NCBI RefSeq assembly: GCF_036373705.1
Contig: NC_089858.1
Location: forward strand, 14,062,249 to 14,126,248
Origin: Amia ocellicauda
Taxonomy: Eukaryota > Chordata > Actinopteri > Amiiformes > Amiidae
Length of the DNA stretch: 64,000 bases
Direction of reading: 5' to 3'
This document shows, piece by piece, positions 11,729-24,005 of the stretch; the stretch's first letter is position 1; every line of letters starts with the position of its first letter. The notes under the pieces are model-generated. The model was not told the DNA's origin. It worked only from the letters and a program-made list of their open reading frames with translations, and searched no databases. The translations under genes were made by a program, and so were the position numbers.

Positions 11729-14700
11729 CGTCTTTCTTTCTCTTCTTCCTAGCTCTCTTCACCCCCCCCTCTGTTTCTCTGCCTGTCTGCCTCTGTGACT
11801 CATCTGTTTATTCTCTCACCTAATCTCCAGAAGGGGAGATTGTATTAAGAGAGGAATGATTGTATTTGGACAACAACAACACCAGTAATAATAATAATAA
11901 AATGTTGTCTGCAGTAATAAAACATTCCTGTGTGTGAGAGTGTGTGAGAGTGAGAGTCTGAGAGTGAGAGAGTGAAAGTGTGAGAGAGTATGAGAGTGAG
12001 TGAGAGTGAGTGGCCTGGCTGTTCCCTCTGTGTTCACTCTGACAGGTGTTATTGTCTGGAGGTGTGCAGCCCTGTCTAACATTCCCCGCTCCCCCCCCGA
12101 CAGATCACCTGCTGTCTGAGACTTTCATTGGGCAGGACTCTGACTCCCCGGACAACAGCCATCTACGTGGCAACCCCCAGCAGCAACAGGCTCAGCCGCA
12201 CCCCTGCAGCTCCCCCCCACAGCAGCAGCATCCGCAGCCCCCCCACCCTAGCCACGAGCCCCCGCCAGCATCAGCAGCCCACCATCAGCCCCACCCGCCC
12301 CCACCCCCAACCTCCTGCTCGTCCTCCTGCGCGGGGCAGGGCAGGCGCGGCCTCTCGCTGGCCGCCGAGCAGCACGGTCTCCAAGGCCAGTCTGTGGGGG
12401 GGGGCGCCCTGCTGCTGGACTGCGAGGCTCAGCACCCCCGCGTGTACACGATCACGGGGGAGGGGGGCATGCTGGGGGGGGCGCAGGGAAGCGCGGAGAG
12501 CCTGGAGCTGGAGGTGCTGAAGGGGAGCCAGGAGCTGCCCCGCCCCCCGCCCCCTCATCACCACAGCACCGAGGGCCACAACCACCACCACAGCAACCAC
12601 CACCACAGCAACCACCACCACCACCACCACTACCACCACCACCACCCACAGCAGCATGGAAACCATGCTAACGGAGCTGCCGCCAACACCCCCACCGCCC
12701 CCTCCTCCAACCCCCATGCCCCCACTGTCACCCCCCATCCTATGCACAGCTCGAGCAGCGCACACAACATCCGCGGCTGGCTAGGGGGGGGCAACCGCTC
12801 GGCCTCCCGGGACTGTCCTCAGGACTGCGTTGCCTGCGCACCCCCCCAGGGCCCCCCCAGCTCCGCACAGCACTGCCTGGACACAGACAGCCGGCAGCGC
12901 AAGAAGCTGGAGAGGATGTACAGCATGGACCGGGTGTCTGGTGAGCCCAGCCTGTCCTCACCTGTCCTTATCTGTCCTCACCTGTCCTCACCTGTCCTCA
13001 CCTGTGCTCACCTGTGTGTCTGCCAACCACTGTCTCTCTCTTTAAAAGTCATGTTATCACACTCACTCTCACACACACATACACTGACACTCCCATCTGC
13101 ATCATGCATCTGTATCTGCGACTGTTTATCTCTCTCTGTCTATCTTGTTAGATCATTCTGTATCTTTCACAATTGTCTTGTAATAGACACACACCCTGAC
13201 TCCCCCTCTCCCCATCTCTCTTTCCCCTCTCTCTCTCCCTCCCTACCTCTCTCTCTCTCTCTGTAGAAGATGTGCCCAGCCACAGCTGGTTTCCCAAGGA
13301 GAACATGTTCAGCTTCCATACGGCCACCACCACCATGCAGGCGTGAGTACTGTCCCCTGATCCCTGACACACTAGTACCATGACAACACTGGCACATAGA
13401 GGGCACACAGAGAGTCTTGTCTGTCTGTCTCTCTTTCTTTCGGTGTAGTTTCTAATTAAGACCTGGGAGAGTAATTATCTTGTTCAGTGACATCAGCCAC
13501 CTCACTGCTGGCTCCAGTGGGGGGTGAGGGGGTGGGTTAGTGGCAGTAAGCAGGAAGCCTCAGCCAATAGGAAATAAAGGGAAATTAAACGGTGGGTCTA
13601 AGCAGCTTTCTATCTGACTGGATTTCTTTTTCTTTTCTCTTTGATGCTTCTCTCTGGTGCTGTCCAACTCCTTATTTCTCCCTCCTTCCCTCCCTCTCTC
13701 TGGGGACCTGTAGGATATCGTAAGTACCACCCTGTTATTGTCTTTCGTTTTGGTTTTGGTTTTGTGATTATCCCCCTGTCCCCGTCCCCCGTTACCCCCC
13801 GAAGTCAGAGTGTTTGGAGTTACAGAGGACAGCTGAACAGCAGCTCCAGTCGGTGGATGCAGACGCTTCACAGATTATACTGTACAAAAGTCAAAGTAGG
13901 TAAAAGTATGAAAGACATCTACACCAGCTGTGTGCTGTACAGTGTGCAGTGCTGTGTGCGGTACAGTATGTAGTGCTGTGTGCGGTACAGTGTGTAGTGC
14001 AGTGTGCAGTTGTATACAGTTCAGGGCAATGCAGTGAGGGGGAGCCTCCCCCGACTGTACACAGGCACTCACACACACATGCACACACACACTCTCTCTC
14101 TCTCTCTATATCTCTCACACACACACAGTCACTCACAAACACAAACACCTTTTATTGTAAAATGCACCCAGACCCCCCATCCTCGTTAGTGATGGACCCC
14201 CAGAGAGAGCAGCTGCCCGTGAGGACCTGCTCTGATGCTGAGGCCCCACACTGACTACCTGGCTCAAATGCGGGCACAACCCTAGCCTTTTGTTGACCCT
14301 ACTCCTGGTTCGACACTTACCCCATCTCTGGCTGTAGTGTTTGCCCCTTGCAATCTCCAACCTGCAATCCCTGACCTCATTAAGAAAGCCCGCCGAGTGC
14401 ACAGACCCAGTGTTGGCCCCACACTGGCATTGTGGCAAGGGCGGAGTGTAACGCTGTGGCGTCCCAGCAGGGCATTCCGGGGCTGTGCTGAGAGAAAGAG
14501 GAGGCGGAGGGAGCAGGAGCCGGCCGAGCACACACACAGGTACCTGCCTGCCCTGCCTCGTGTGTGTCCGCACTGTCCCCTTCATTTACTCACACACTCG
14601 CACTTACACACTCACACACACACATACATGCACACACACACTATTATACTTACTATTATTATCAGTCTGCCCTTCCTTCTCTTCCCCTCCTGCACTGAGG

Positions 14701-15298
14701 TAACCCGGGGATACAATCTCCCTGCATTCCAGATGTTTGATCTTGGATGCAAGGTTGCCATGGTTACGGGATGCAGGAAGTCCAGCTGTGCTGATCTCAA
14801 ACAGAGAGAAAGGGAGGTAGCGAGAGAGAGAGGTGGATAAATGAATGAGGAGGGATGGAGAGAGAGAGGAAGGAAAAACAAGGAGGCAGAAATACACAGA
14901 AAAATATAGATGATAGAGAGAGGGAGGTGGGGGAAATACAGACAAGAGAGGAATAGAAAATGTGATGGAGAGAGGAATGTTTGTCTGCTCTTGACAGAGA
15001 GAGAGAAAGAGTGAAGGAGAGAGAAGAAATGCAAAAAAACTGAATGAATCCCCTAGAAAAACAGCATAAGGACACAACAGCAATGACAATACGGGGGCCT
15101 GAAAGACACAGAAAACACCTACAGAGAGGAGGAGCTGTCCCTGGTGCTGATCTGAGCACACAGTGACAGTGTCTGTCTGGGCCTCCCCCCACACACACTC
15201 ACACACACACACACTCACACACACACTCACACACACACACACTCACACACACAGACACTCACACACACACTCACGCACACACACACTCACACACACAG

Positions 15299-15330
<32 letters not shown>

Positions 15331-15381
15331 AGACACTCACACACACACTCACGCACACACACACGCATGCACACACGTACG

Positions 15382-15418
<37 letters not shown>

Positions 15419-15463
15419 TCACACACACACTCACGCACACACACACGCATGCACACACGTACG

Positions 15464-15504
<41 letters not shown>

Positions 15505-15741
15505 ATCTACACACACTCACACACACACACACACACTCACACACACAGACACTCACACACACACTCACGCACACACACACGCACGCGCACACGTATGCTC
15601 ACACACACACACACACACACACACTCATCTAAACACACTCACAGGCACACACACTCACACACACACACACACACACACTCATCTAAACACACTCACAGGC
15701 ACACACACACACTCACACACACACACACTCATCTAAACACA

Positions 15742-15780
<39 letters not shown>

Positions 15781-15965
15781 ATCTAAACACACTCACAGGC
15801 ACACACACACACTCACACACACACACACACTCACAAACACACACACACTCATCTAAACACACTCACACACACACACACTCACACACACACACACACTCAT
15901 CTAAACACACTCACACACACACACACACACACACACGTACGCTCACACACTCACACACACACACA

Positions 15966-16000
<35 letters not shown>

Positions 16001-19000
16001 ATCTAAACACACTCACAAGCACACACACACTGACACACACTCACACGTGATTATCACACACAAGCGCACACAGACACACAGCTGCAGTGACACACAGCCA
16101 CTCTGCTGATGTTACAGCTTTGAGAAGTAACCCAGCTCAGTATTGTCAATAGATTTGGTATCTGTTTGCATGAGTTTGGCACCAAAAATAAAAATACTGT
16201 GGGACAAATATGAGGCTGTGACACTTAAATCTCCTTCAAGACTGTAGAAATGTACTGTAAAATACAGTGTAGTCTACAGTGTAGTATGGAGTGATGTACC
16301 ATGGTAAACGTGGTATAGTTTTCCACACTCCTGATTGGCCATCAAACATATTAGTCCATAAGACGACACCATGTGCTGCTTGAAGAAAGGTATTCTGAAT
16401 TTTCCATCATTGGTTTCAATGGAGCTTTTGATTGATGTTTGATTTAAATTAAAAATAATAATTATAATAATAAAGATCTCACATGCAGACTAATAATAAT
16501 CTCTTTCCCCTGTTCTGCAGTGAGATTGAGGTAACTGTCCCGATACCTAGAGATCCCATCTGACTGACTGTAACTTCAAACACGCTGTGCTCCCATTGTC
16601 ACCACTAGGGGGCACTGTCACCAATCTGCCATGGAGGGTTATGAGGGGAGATCCACGAACTAACAAACTTTGTCTGTTTCTCTCTGTCTCCCTTCCTCTC
16701 CTCTCTCACCTATCTTTTACCCTCTCCCACACACCCTTCTCCCTTTCTATCTCTATGTCTCGCTCTCTCTCTCTCTCGCTTTATCTCTCCCTCTACAGAA
16801 ACTTCCGCAAGCATCTTCGGATGGTGGGAAGCCGGCGGATGAGGGTGCAAAGTGAGTCAGAGTGTCAGTGTGCAGCAGTGTCACAGTGTCAGAAAAGTGT
16901 GTTTTATTGCATGTCAGTGTGTGTGTTTTGTGCACGACATGGTGTTGGTGCAAGGTTTTTGGGTTTCACTTGCACGGTGTGTGCTAATTGTGTTGGTACA
17001 CAATATGTGTGTAATACTGTTTCGGATTACAATGTGTATGTGTAGTACACAATTGTAGTGGCAGTCAGTGCACATTGAGTCTGGTTGCAGTGTGTGTGTA
17101 GAAGTAGCCATGTCTGTGTGATGCATATGTGGGTTTTACAGTCATAGAGTGTATCTATCAATGTGTGTGTCAGTGTGGTGCCAGTGTGTGTGTGTGTGTC
17201 AGTGTGGTGCAGTGTATGTGTGTGTGCCAGTGCATTGCAATGCGTGCAATTTTGTGTGTGCCCGTGCAGTGCAGTTGGTGCGATTGTGTGTGTGTCAGTG
17301 TGGTGCAGTGTGTGTGACCATCTCTACCCCCCTGCCCCCATCACCCCCCCCAGCGTTTGCTGACCGTCGGGCGAAGAGTTTCAGCCGGTCCTGGAGTGAC
17401 CCCACCCCCATCAAGAATGACTCTCTCCACGACTCCCGCGACAGTGAGTCCCCCACACTCACGCAATGGCCAGTCTCTGTCCCTGTCACTGTCCGTCTGT
17501 CTGTTTGTCCATCTGTGTGCTTGTGGGATTGTGTACCTGTAACTAGGACTGACTGTGTTGGTCTGTAATGTTTGTGTACCTGTATGTGTGTGTTTATTCC
17601 CTGTAACTATGAGTGTATTTCTCTGACTGTGTGTATAACTGCTTGCCAGTGTGTCTGTTTCTCTATCTGTGCATGTGTCTGCCTGTCTGCCTGTCTGTCT
17701 GTGCATGTGTCTGTGTTTGTATCTGTCTGCCTGCCTGAACTGAATTCCTTCCAGGCTCTAAATGTGTCTATTTGATTTTATATTAGTGTGTGTTGTGTGT
17801 ATTATATGTATTGTGTACTGTGTGTTGTGTGTTTTCTGAAACCCACTGTCCCTTTCTCACTTTGTGTATTATGTGAGTATTGTGTGTGTGCGTGTGTGTG
17901 TTTCATGATGTGGTTGACAGTATGCGTGTGTGTGCGTGTGAGTATGTATGTCTGCAGCAACTGTGATTGTGTGAATGTTGATGTATGGGCCGACCAGTGT
18001 ATCTGTGTGTGTTCAGTGTGTGACTGTGTGTGTGTGTCTGTGTCTGTGTCTGTTATTGTTCAGTATATGTGTGTGTGTCTCTCTGAGTTCTCAGCTCTCC
18101 TCAGGTCTGTTTGTGGTTCGGGTCTCCATGCTCTGTATAACAGCTCCGCTCCATCTCTCCCTCCCTCTCCTCTCCTCCCCTCTCCCTCTTCTTCTTACCT
18201 CCCTCTTCCATCCTCCTTCCCTCCACCTCCCCACATCCCATCCTCCCTTTCTCAGGTGGAGATGTGGCGGTGTCCTGCGGTGGGGTGGAGGAGGGCATCG
18301 AGGATGTGGCCTGGGAGGAGGAGCGAGAGGAGGAAAGGCTAGCCTGCCAGGGGGACGACTTCCAGCCCCCCAAAGTCATGGTGAGGGGGTCCGCAGGGTG
18401 GCCTGTGCTTGACATGGGTCCACACTTTGTGCCAAAAGAAGGCAACACAACCCACCACAAAACAACACAACAGCAAAACACCACAGATACAGAACACAAC
18501 AGCAATCAAAATGCCACCATAAAGAACACACAACACAATACAGAACACAAAACCAAACAATACAGTAAAATAACACCATACAGAACAAACAACACCACAC
18601 AATACAGCAAAACAACTGAGCACATCACATGGAACATAGCAGACACAACGCACAATGCACAACACAGCACACACAGCACAGGTTGCACAACACACACCCT
18701 CTGTGCAGCATTGTTATTTGTCATAATGGTCTGTGGAGCCGAACCATGTGGAATTGCTGTAACAGTATATTCATGTTTAAATGATTATTTTATGTCTCTC
18801 TCCACCCTCCTCTGCCTCTCTCAGCTCATCTCCTCCAAGGTGCCGAAGGCAGAGTACGTGCCGACCATCATCAGGGCAGACGATCCCTCCATCATCCCCA
18901 TCCTCTACGTAAGGGAGATGCACTTTTGTTTTCTTTTTCATTATTTGCAATTTTTGCAGTTTTTTTTTCTGTTGGAAGGTATTGTTAACATTCTCTCTCT

Positions 19001-19647
19001 CTTGTCTGCTCCTTCCCCCCCTCTTTCCTGCTCCCTCTCTCTCTCCCTCTTTCTCTTCCCCTCCCTCTCTCTTTCTTCCCCTCCCTTTCTGCTTCCCTCT
19101 CAATCTCTATGTCTCTCTCACTCCCCCTCCCTCTCTCTCTATCCGTCGCGCTCTCTCTGCAGGACCACGAACATGCTACCTTCGATGACATTCTCGGTAC
19201 GTGGTGTCCTGCCTTCTGGCATGTTTTGCAAGTGTCTTAGCTAGCTATGTGTGTTGCATCATGTGCAGTCTGTGTGACGTGTGTGCCATGTGCTTCCCGT
19301 GTTGTTAGCGTGTAGTGTGTCTGAGGTCCATCTCTCTTTTTGCAGAGGAGATAGAGAAGAAGCTCAACGCCTATCGCAAAGGCTGCAAGATCTGGAAGAT
19401 GCTGATCTTCTGTCAGGTGGGAGAGAGAGAGTAAAGGAGGGAGGGAGGGGAAGAGAGAGCGGTACACATATAAGGCAGCAGTGGAGTTTGGGGGGACACT
19501 GTTGCTGTATCCTTGAGCAAGGTACTGTAACTAGACTGCTCAAGTAAAAACCAAGGTGTATGAATGGGTAATTATATGTAAGAATAATGTGATATTTTGT
19601 AACAATTGTAAATTGCCCAGGATAATAGAGTCTGCTAAGAATATAAT

Positions 19648-19680
<33 letters not shown>

Positions 19681-20941
19681 TGTACAGTGAGATTATGAGC
19701 TGAGCTATAGAATGTGTCTCTCTCTGTCAGGGGGGCCCCGGGCACCTGTACCTGCTCAAGAACAAGGTGGCCACCTTCGCCAAGGTGGAGAAGGAGGAGG
19801 ACATGATACTGTGAGTCAATCAGTCAATCAATGTCTGTGTGTCTTGTGTCTGTGTGTGTGTCTGCATGTGTTCATCTGTGTGTCTGTGTGTGTGTGTTAA
19901 TCTGCAGGCAATGAGCTGAATCATGACAGTTTATGACTCTGGCTGAGACAGAACCCATAAACCCCACATATCTGCCATTTATTTCACCTCCTGTGGTGTC
20001 ACAGTCAGCAGGAAACAACTGTTCTCTCTCTTTCTCTCCCTCTCTCTCCCTCTCTTTCTCCACCCCCCTCTTTCTCCCTGTTCTGTAGGTTCTGGAGACG
20101 TCTGAGCAGACTGATGACCAGGCTCGACCCAGAGCCCACTGTGGTCCATGTAATGGGCTGCTATGTACTTGGCAACCCCAACGGAGAGAAGGTACCAAAC
20201 AGCACTGACAGACTGACACAGCACCCAGACAGCAGACACAGAGCCACACTGACAGCTGGCAGAGGGGTGAGGGATTAGCAAAGACACTAACAGTCTGTCT
20301 GTCTGTCTGTCTGTCTTTCTGTACAGCTTTTCAAGAACCTGAAGAACCTGATGAAGCCTCAGTCCATCACCTTCGAGTCGCCGCTGGAGCTGTCAGCACA
20401 GGGTAAGCCTGACCTCCTGACCCCACAGCACACACTGTATACCAACCTCACTGTACACACTATACTATACACACTGCACCCATACACAGACACACACTTA
20501 CACAGACACACACACACACAATGACAGCGTGAATGCTGACTTCCCAGGAGTGTAATCGACACAGTACTAATTATCCCCCAATTAAAACTTCGTTATCTTT
20601 GCCTGCGCTCCCAGAGAGCAGCACCCTCCCTCCTTGCTCTCTTTCTCTCAGTTCAATTCAGCTCATTTCAGTTCAGTGTGCTTTATTGGCCTGCCGTATA
20701 TAATGTATTGCCAAAGCATCTCTCTCTCCCTCTCTCTCCCTCTCTCTACCTCTCTCTCTCTTTCACCCTCTCTCTCTTTCTCTCTCTTTTCAAATTCAGC
20801 ATTATTGTCATGCCATCTTTCTTTGGTATTGCCAAAGCATGTACAATACAGGCCTTACATAAAAACAACAATAAAATATATATTTATAGATAATTAAGTA
20901 AATAATAAAATATATAATTTAAACCATTCAAATAATTAAAC

Positions 20942-20979
<38 letters not shown>

Positions 20980-21690
20980 GATAATATAGATGAACAATAG
21001 ATCAGTAATAGATCAAGCAATGAATATGATGAAGTAAAGAAGATTCAATAATATTTATATATGAAATAAACAAATTATTATTAAAAAAGGGAAATCCAGA
21101 AGAAGCAGAAAGGTTAATGTCTTATTGATGTCTACCTTTCTCATCTCTCTATCTACGAAAACATCGACTCTGACCACTGCCCCCCCCTCTCTGCAGCCCT
21201 GCTATTTTACCCAGAAGTACTAATTTTATATTGAATTATACGCTCCCTTCCCTTTTGCAGCGGCAGGGCCCATGTGGCTGCAGGCTGTCCACACAGTCCA
21301 CACTGTCCACACACTGTCCCAACACTGTCCACAATGTCCACAATGTCCACACATTGCCCAAGCACTGTCCACTATGTCCACACACTGTCCCCACTGTCCA
21401 CACACTGTCCAACCTGTCCACACTGTCCACACTCTCTCTCTTTCCTCTCTCTGTCACTCTCTCTCTCTCTCTGAGTACACTGCTCATTTACACTGCCTTT
21501 ACTGACTGCTGAATTTTCCCCCTAATCCTCCATCCCTCCCTCCCTCCCTCCCTCTCTCCCTCTCCCTCTCTCTCTCTCACTCTCACACACAGGTAAGGAG
21601 ATGATTGAGACCTATTTTGACTTCCGCCTGTACCGGCTGTGGAAGGCACGTCAGCACTCCAAACTTCTGGACTACGACGACATCCTATGA
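5607..21690 (+). CDS. nsmf: NSMF/Jacob, NMDA receptor synaptonuclear signalling and neuronal migration factor (spliced)
   Basis: Coding exons: 5607-5677, 11083-11144, 12104-12940, 13267-13342, microexon 13714-13719, 14471-14539, 16799-16851, 17354-17443, 18256-18380, 18825-18908, 19163-19196, 19346-19416, 19731-19810, 20089-20191, 20327-20402, 21593-21690. All have GT/AG borders and the phases join to 644 codons plus stop. The start is MGTAVSKRK: Gly2 and Ser6 fit N-myristoylation, known for Jacob. Recognisable blocks are [35 protein letters not shown], the basic ERKRRRRE stretch at the known nuclear-import site, [11 protein letters not shown], the conserved C-terminal domain from [13 protein letters not shown] through [20 protein letters not shown], and the end [19 protein letters not shown]. 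In mammals the protein carries NMDA-receptor signals to the nucleus and affects GnRH-neuron migration. It is longer than human (530 aa), mostly because exon 3 carries Pro-, Gln- and His-rich expansions. The tail-to-tail neighbour is mamdc4. Confidence 0.97.
5906..5963. repeat. (ATT)n microsatellite, nsmf intron 1
   Basis: A near-pure ATT trinucleotide run. A complementary AAT run follows at about 6064-6096, so the two could fold against each other. Confidence 0.95.
6064..6096. repeat. (AAT)n microsatellite, nsmf intron 1
   Basis: A pure AAT run about 100 bases after the ATT run at 5906-5963. Confidence 0.95.
7019..7067. repeat. (ATT)n microsatellite, nsmf intron 1
   Basis: About sixteen ATT units in the 5.4-kb first intron. 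The rest of this intron (5678-11082) holds further GT, CT and GACT-type short repeats (for example 7580-7790) but no recognised gene. Confidence 0.95.
10735..10920. repeat. (CT)n and (GA)n microsatellite pair, nsmf intron 1
   Basis: A CT run (about 10735-10820) is followed about 60 bases later by a GA run (about 10882-10920). The two are complementary and could form a hairpin just upstream of exon 2. Confidence 0.9.
13714..13719 (+). CDS. nsmf: 6-nt in-frame microexon of nsmf
   Basis: The hexamer GATATC is bracketed by a pyrimidine-rich tract ending in TAG and by a strong donor, GTAAGT. The flanking exons join as ...CAG GC | G GCA TTC, so including the hexamer adds codons for Ile-Ser (Gln-Ala-Ile-Ser-Ala-Phe-Arg-Gly) without changing frame. 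Human NSMF has Ile-Ser at the same place in its longer isoform (recalled). Microexons this short are usually regulated and neuronal. Confidence 0.85.
15186..16044. repeat. Long compound CA satellite, nsmf intron 5
   Basis: About 860 bases made of CA dinucleotides broken into higher-order units carrying ACTCATCTAAACACACTCAC, CACTCACGCACAC and CACGTACGCTCACACAC. The long His-Thr open frame across it is a product of the repeat, not a gene. Confidence 0.97.
19578..19682. repeat. SINE/LINE tail with (AAT)n, nsmf intron 11
   Basis: The segment TTGTAAATTGCCCAGGATAA followed by TAGAGTCTGCTAAG and an AAT run matches the conserved 3' tail found on many fish SINEs and their partner LINEs. Related tails occur at about 36943-37005 and 42050-42095 in this window. 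Confidence 0.7.
20640..20980. repeat. LINE-tail-like repeat plus (AAT)n, nsmf intron 14
   Basis: Two copies of a TTGCCAAAGCAT-type phrase (about 20709 and 20828) flank CT-rich DNA, with an AT-rich end and an AAT run at about 20943-20978. This resembles the 3' end of L2-type elements seen widely in fish. The rest of intron 14 has no recognised feature except the TGTCCACAC minisatellite. Confidence 0.55.
21280..21440. repeat. TGTCCACAC-type minisatellite, nsmf intron 14
   Basis: About fifteen imperfect copies of a 9-12 base unit (CACTGTCCACA and variants) shortly before the last nsmf exon. Cys/His/Pro-rich open frames here are artefacts. Confidence 0.9.
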
Positions 21691-22333
21691 GCAGGCCCAA
21701 CCTGGGCCGGGACGCTCAGTAAGGCTGACCAGAACTCGTTAAGGCTGACCGGAGCTCATTAAAGGACTGCCGGGGCTCATTAAGAGTGGTCGGAGCTCGT
21801 TAAGAGTCTGAGAAGCATGATGGGGTTGAGGGGAGGTGGCACTGTTTGAAATGGCAGCCATCCCCTCTCCCTGTGTGTCTGGACTGCAGGGCGGGGCCGG
21901 GGGGCCAGGGGAGGAGGAGCCACACCTGGACTCTGGAATCCACGGTTTTCTTTTCTTGCACAGAAAGACCAGGAGGGATTTTCTTTTTATTGTTGTTGGA
22001 GGGGGGGGCTCGCCCCTCCCTCCCTCCCTCCCTCTTGTCTGTGTATACTAACCCCCTGCCCCCCCACTGTGAGAGAGGGACTCTGCACTGGCTCTCCCTG
22101 TGGGTGCTGCAGCCTGTGGAAAAGAGAGAGATAGAAATGGAGAGATGGACAGAGAGAGACAGAGGGATGGACAGAAGAGGAGGAAGGGGGCAGCAGGACT
22201 GAGACTGCCCCCCCCCCCCACCCTCACCTGAACCCAGGATCTTTGTCATGAGGAGATGATTGAAGGAATATCCAATCAGGTCACTTCTCAGACCTCTTTC
22301 TGGTCTGTATTTATTTACTTGTATTTTCCATAA

Positions 22334-22339
22334 AATAAA
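22334..22339 (+). other. nsmf: Candidate poly(A) signal of nsmf
   Basis: AATAAA lies about 640 bases after the stop codon, in an A-rich cluster holding several overlapping copies. A second candidate is at 22624-22629. The 3' UTR between (from 21691) is GC-rich and then CT/GA-rich, with no open frame worth noting. Confidence 0.5.
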
Positions 22340-23349
22340 ATAAAAATAAAAATAATTATATATATATATCTCCAAATATATAGATATAAATCATACAGTA
22401 TACTGTAGTAATACCAATATTCTATATATGATACCTATATATACATAGCTTATTTTGAATTTTGTCGTAATGGTGTTTCCTAAAGACAATAATTTTTTTA
22501 TCTCAGGTTTTATAGCAATTAAATGACTAAGCTCCCCACCGCCCCAATTTATTGCTAATAGACTCCTCAATCACCTCCTGCCCCCCAGTTATTTTTTAAA
22601 TAAATAATTTGAGCTGTTAGTTGAATAAACTTGGAAAACATGGCTAAAATTAAATTTCTTGCCTGTATAAGCCATGTTTGTGAAGGGGCTAGTGTTGGAG
22701 GGGGCTGGTGTGGAGTTACCTGTGTGCGTGTGCGTTCATGTTTTTATCACAGTGGGGGGACTGTGTGGGAGTCCGTTCCCAGTTTCTTGCTCTTAGGGCA
22801 GAAATGTAAACTTTGTGCTATTGTTTTTTTTTGTATGTGTGCATAGTCAACTGTAGACAGACAGACAGTCAGTCTGACTGACAGTCAGTGGGGTTGGGGG
22901 GATGCGTGTTTTTTTTTTTTTGCTCTGACTGTTTTGATTGCAGTGTAGTGGACCTGCTCACAGGCCACCGTAGCTGTTCCAGTATTCCTCTGAGTAGCAA
23001 TACCTGTGAGATAGACACCTGTACTGTTTTAAGTGCACACTTTGCCTTGTTTTTTCTGTGTGTCTGTTGTCAGGCCTGTCCCTACACCTGGCACAACACC
23101 TGGACAGACACGGCACTGCACTAGACTGAGAGAAGAGAGAGAGTGAGAGTGAGAGCGAGAGAGAGATTGGGTACAGTCCAGTCCAGTCCAGTCCTGGAGA
23201 GACACAGTACTGTAGGGTCTCAAGCCCTGGTCCTTCACTGACTGTGATTTTTTATATTTATGCAAACCAAGAAATATACCACCCTGACCACACTGCGCTG
23301 TGACTGACCACACTGCAGGGCCCTGCTTCTGCACCACCCCCACCTCTCA

Positions 23350-23380
<31 letters not shown>

Positions 23381-23849
23381 CTTCTCTCTTACTACATGTG
23401 CGTGTGCGTGTGCACCCACAGGTTTAAAACGCTAGTCTCGTCGCAGCTCTTTGGTGCAAAATGTCTGCTCTCCTCAGTAGCAGAAATTATTATTATTATT
23501 TTCTTTTTTAATATATATATATATATATTTTTAGGAAGAATTTATGTAGAGAGTAGACTACCTTAATGTGAACTCACCCAGGAAAGGGAACATTTTTTTT
23601 TGTCAGAGAGAGAAACCATAATTTCCACAAGGTTTTGTGAGTCTTGCTTCTTTAGTTTGGAGTGGGAGTGACCCACTCCAAACACATGAGGGAGAGTTTT
23701 AATTAAGGTACTAGTAATAATTATTATGATGGTGATAACTGCTATACTGGTGATATTCATAATGCTATATTATATGAAGTTGCTAACAAGAACTACACAG
23801 CGTGCGTCTGTTAGTACATTAGTGCTCTGTGCGGAGGGCAGTGTCAGGG

Positions 23850-24005
23850 TTAACAGCTGAGGTCAGGGAGGAGGAGGATGGCCCCAATCTCGTGCCTGAC
23901 TTCCACCTTCCCCAGCATCAGTATCCGGTCACAGATGCACTTTCCCAGAATTCCCTGCTTTGCATCCTTCCTCCACCCCTGCAGCAGCTCCTTAGCTGAT
24001 TCCAC
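23850..24005 (-). other. Unassigned open block resembling a terminal exon
   Basis: Read on the minus strand, 51 codons precede a TAA stop. The composition is protein-like (runs such as SAKELLQGWRKDAKQG, CICDRILMLGKVEVRHEIG and AILLLPDLS) and not repeat-derived. I do not recognise a family. Candidate acceptor AG dinucleotides precede it near 24006 and 23995. A possible short upstream exon ends at a GTAAGT donor near 24150. It could be the last exon of an unrecognised gene, a decayed retrocopy, or chance. Confidence 0.3.

Noticed and set aside
12271-12765. Minus-strand Val/Gly-rich open frame opposite nsmf exon 3
   Set aside because: A shadow of the GC-rich His/Pro codons on the plus strand, with no independent support.
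12046-13266. A single 406-residue plus-strand gene
   Set aside because: The middle is nsmf exon 3 (12104-12940). The parts before 12104 and after 12940 are intron, shown by the acceptor and donor and by continuity with other nsmf exons.
15163-15786. A 207-residue Thr-His open frame
   Set aside because: A direct translation of the CA satellite.
16521-16530. A 10-nt candidate microexon between good splice sites in nsmf intron 5
   Set aside because: Including it would break the reading frame between exons 5 and 6, and nothing similar is known for the gene.
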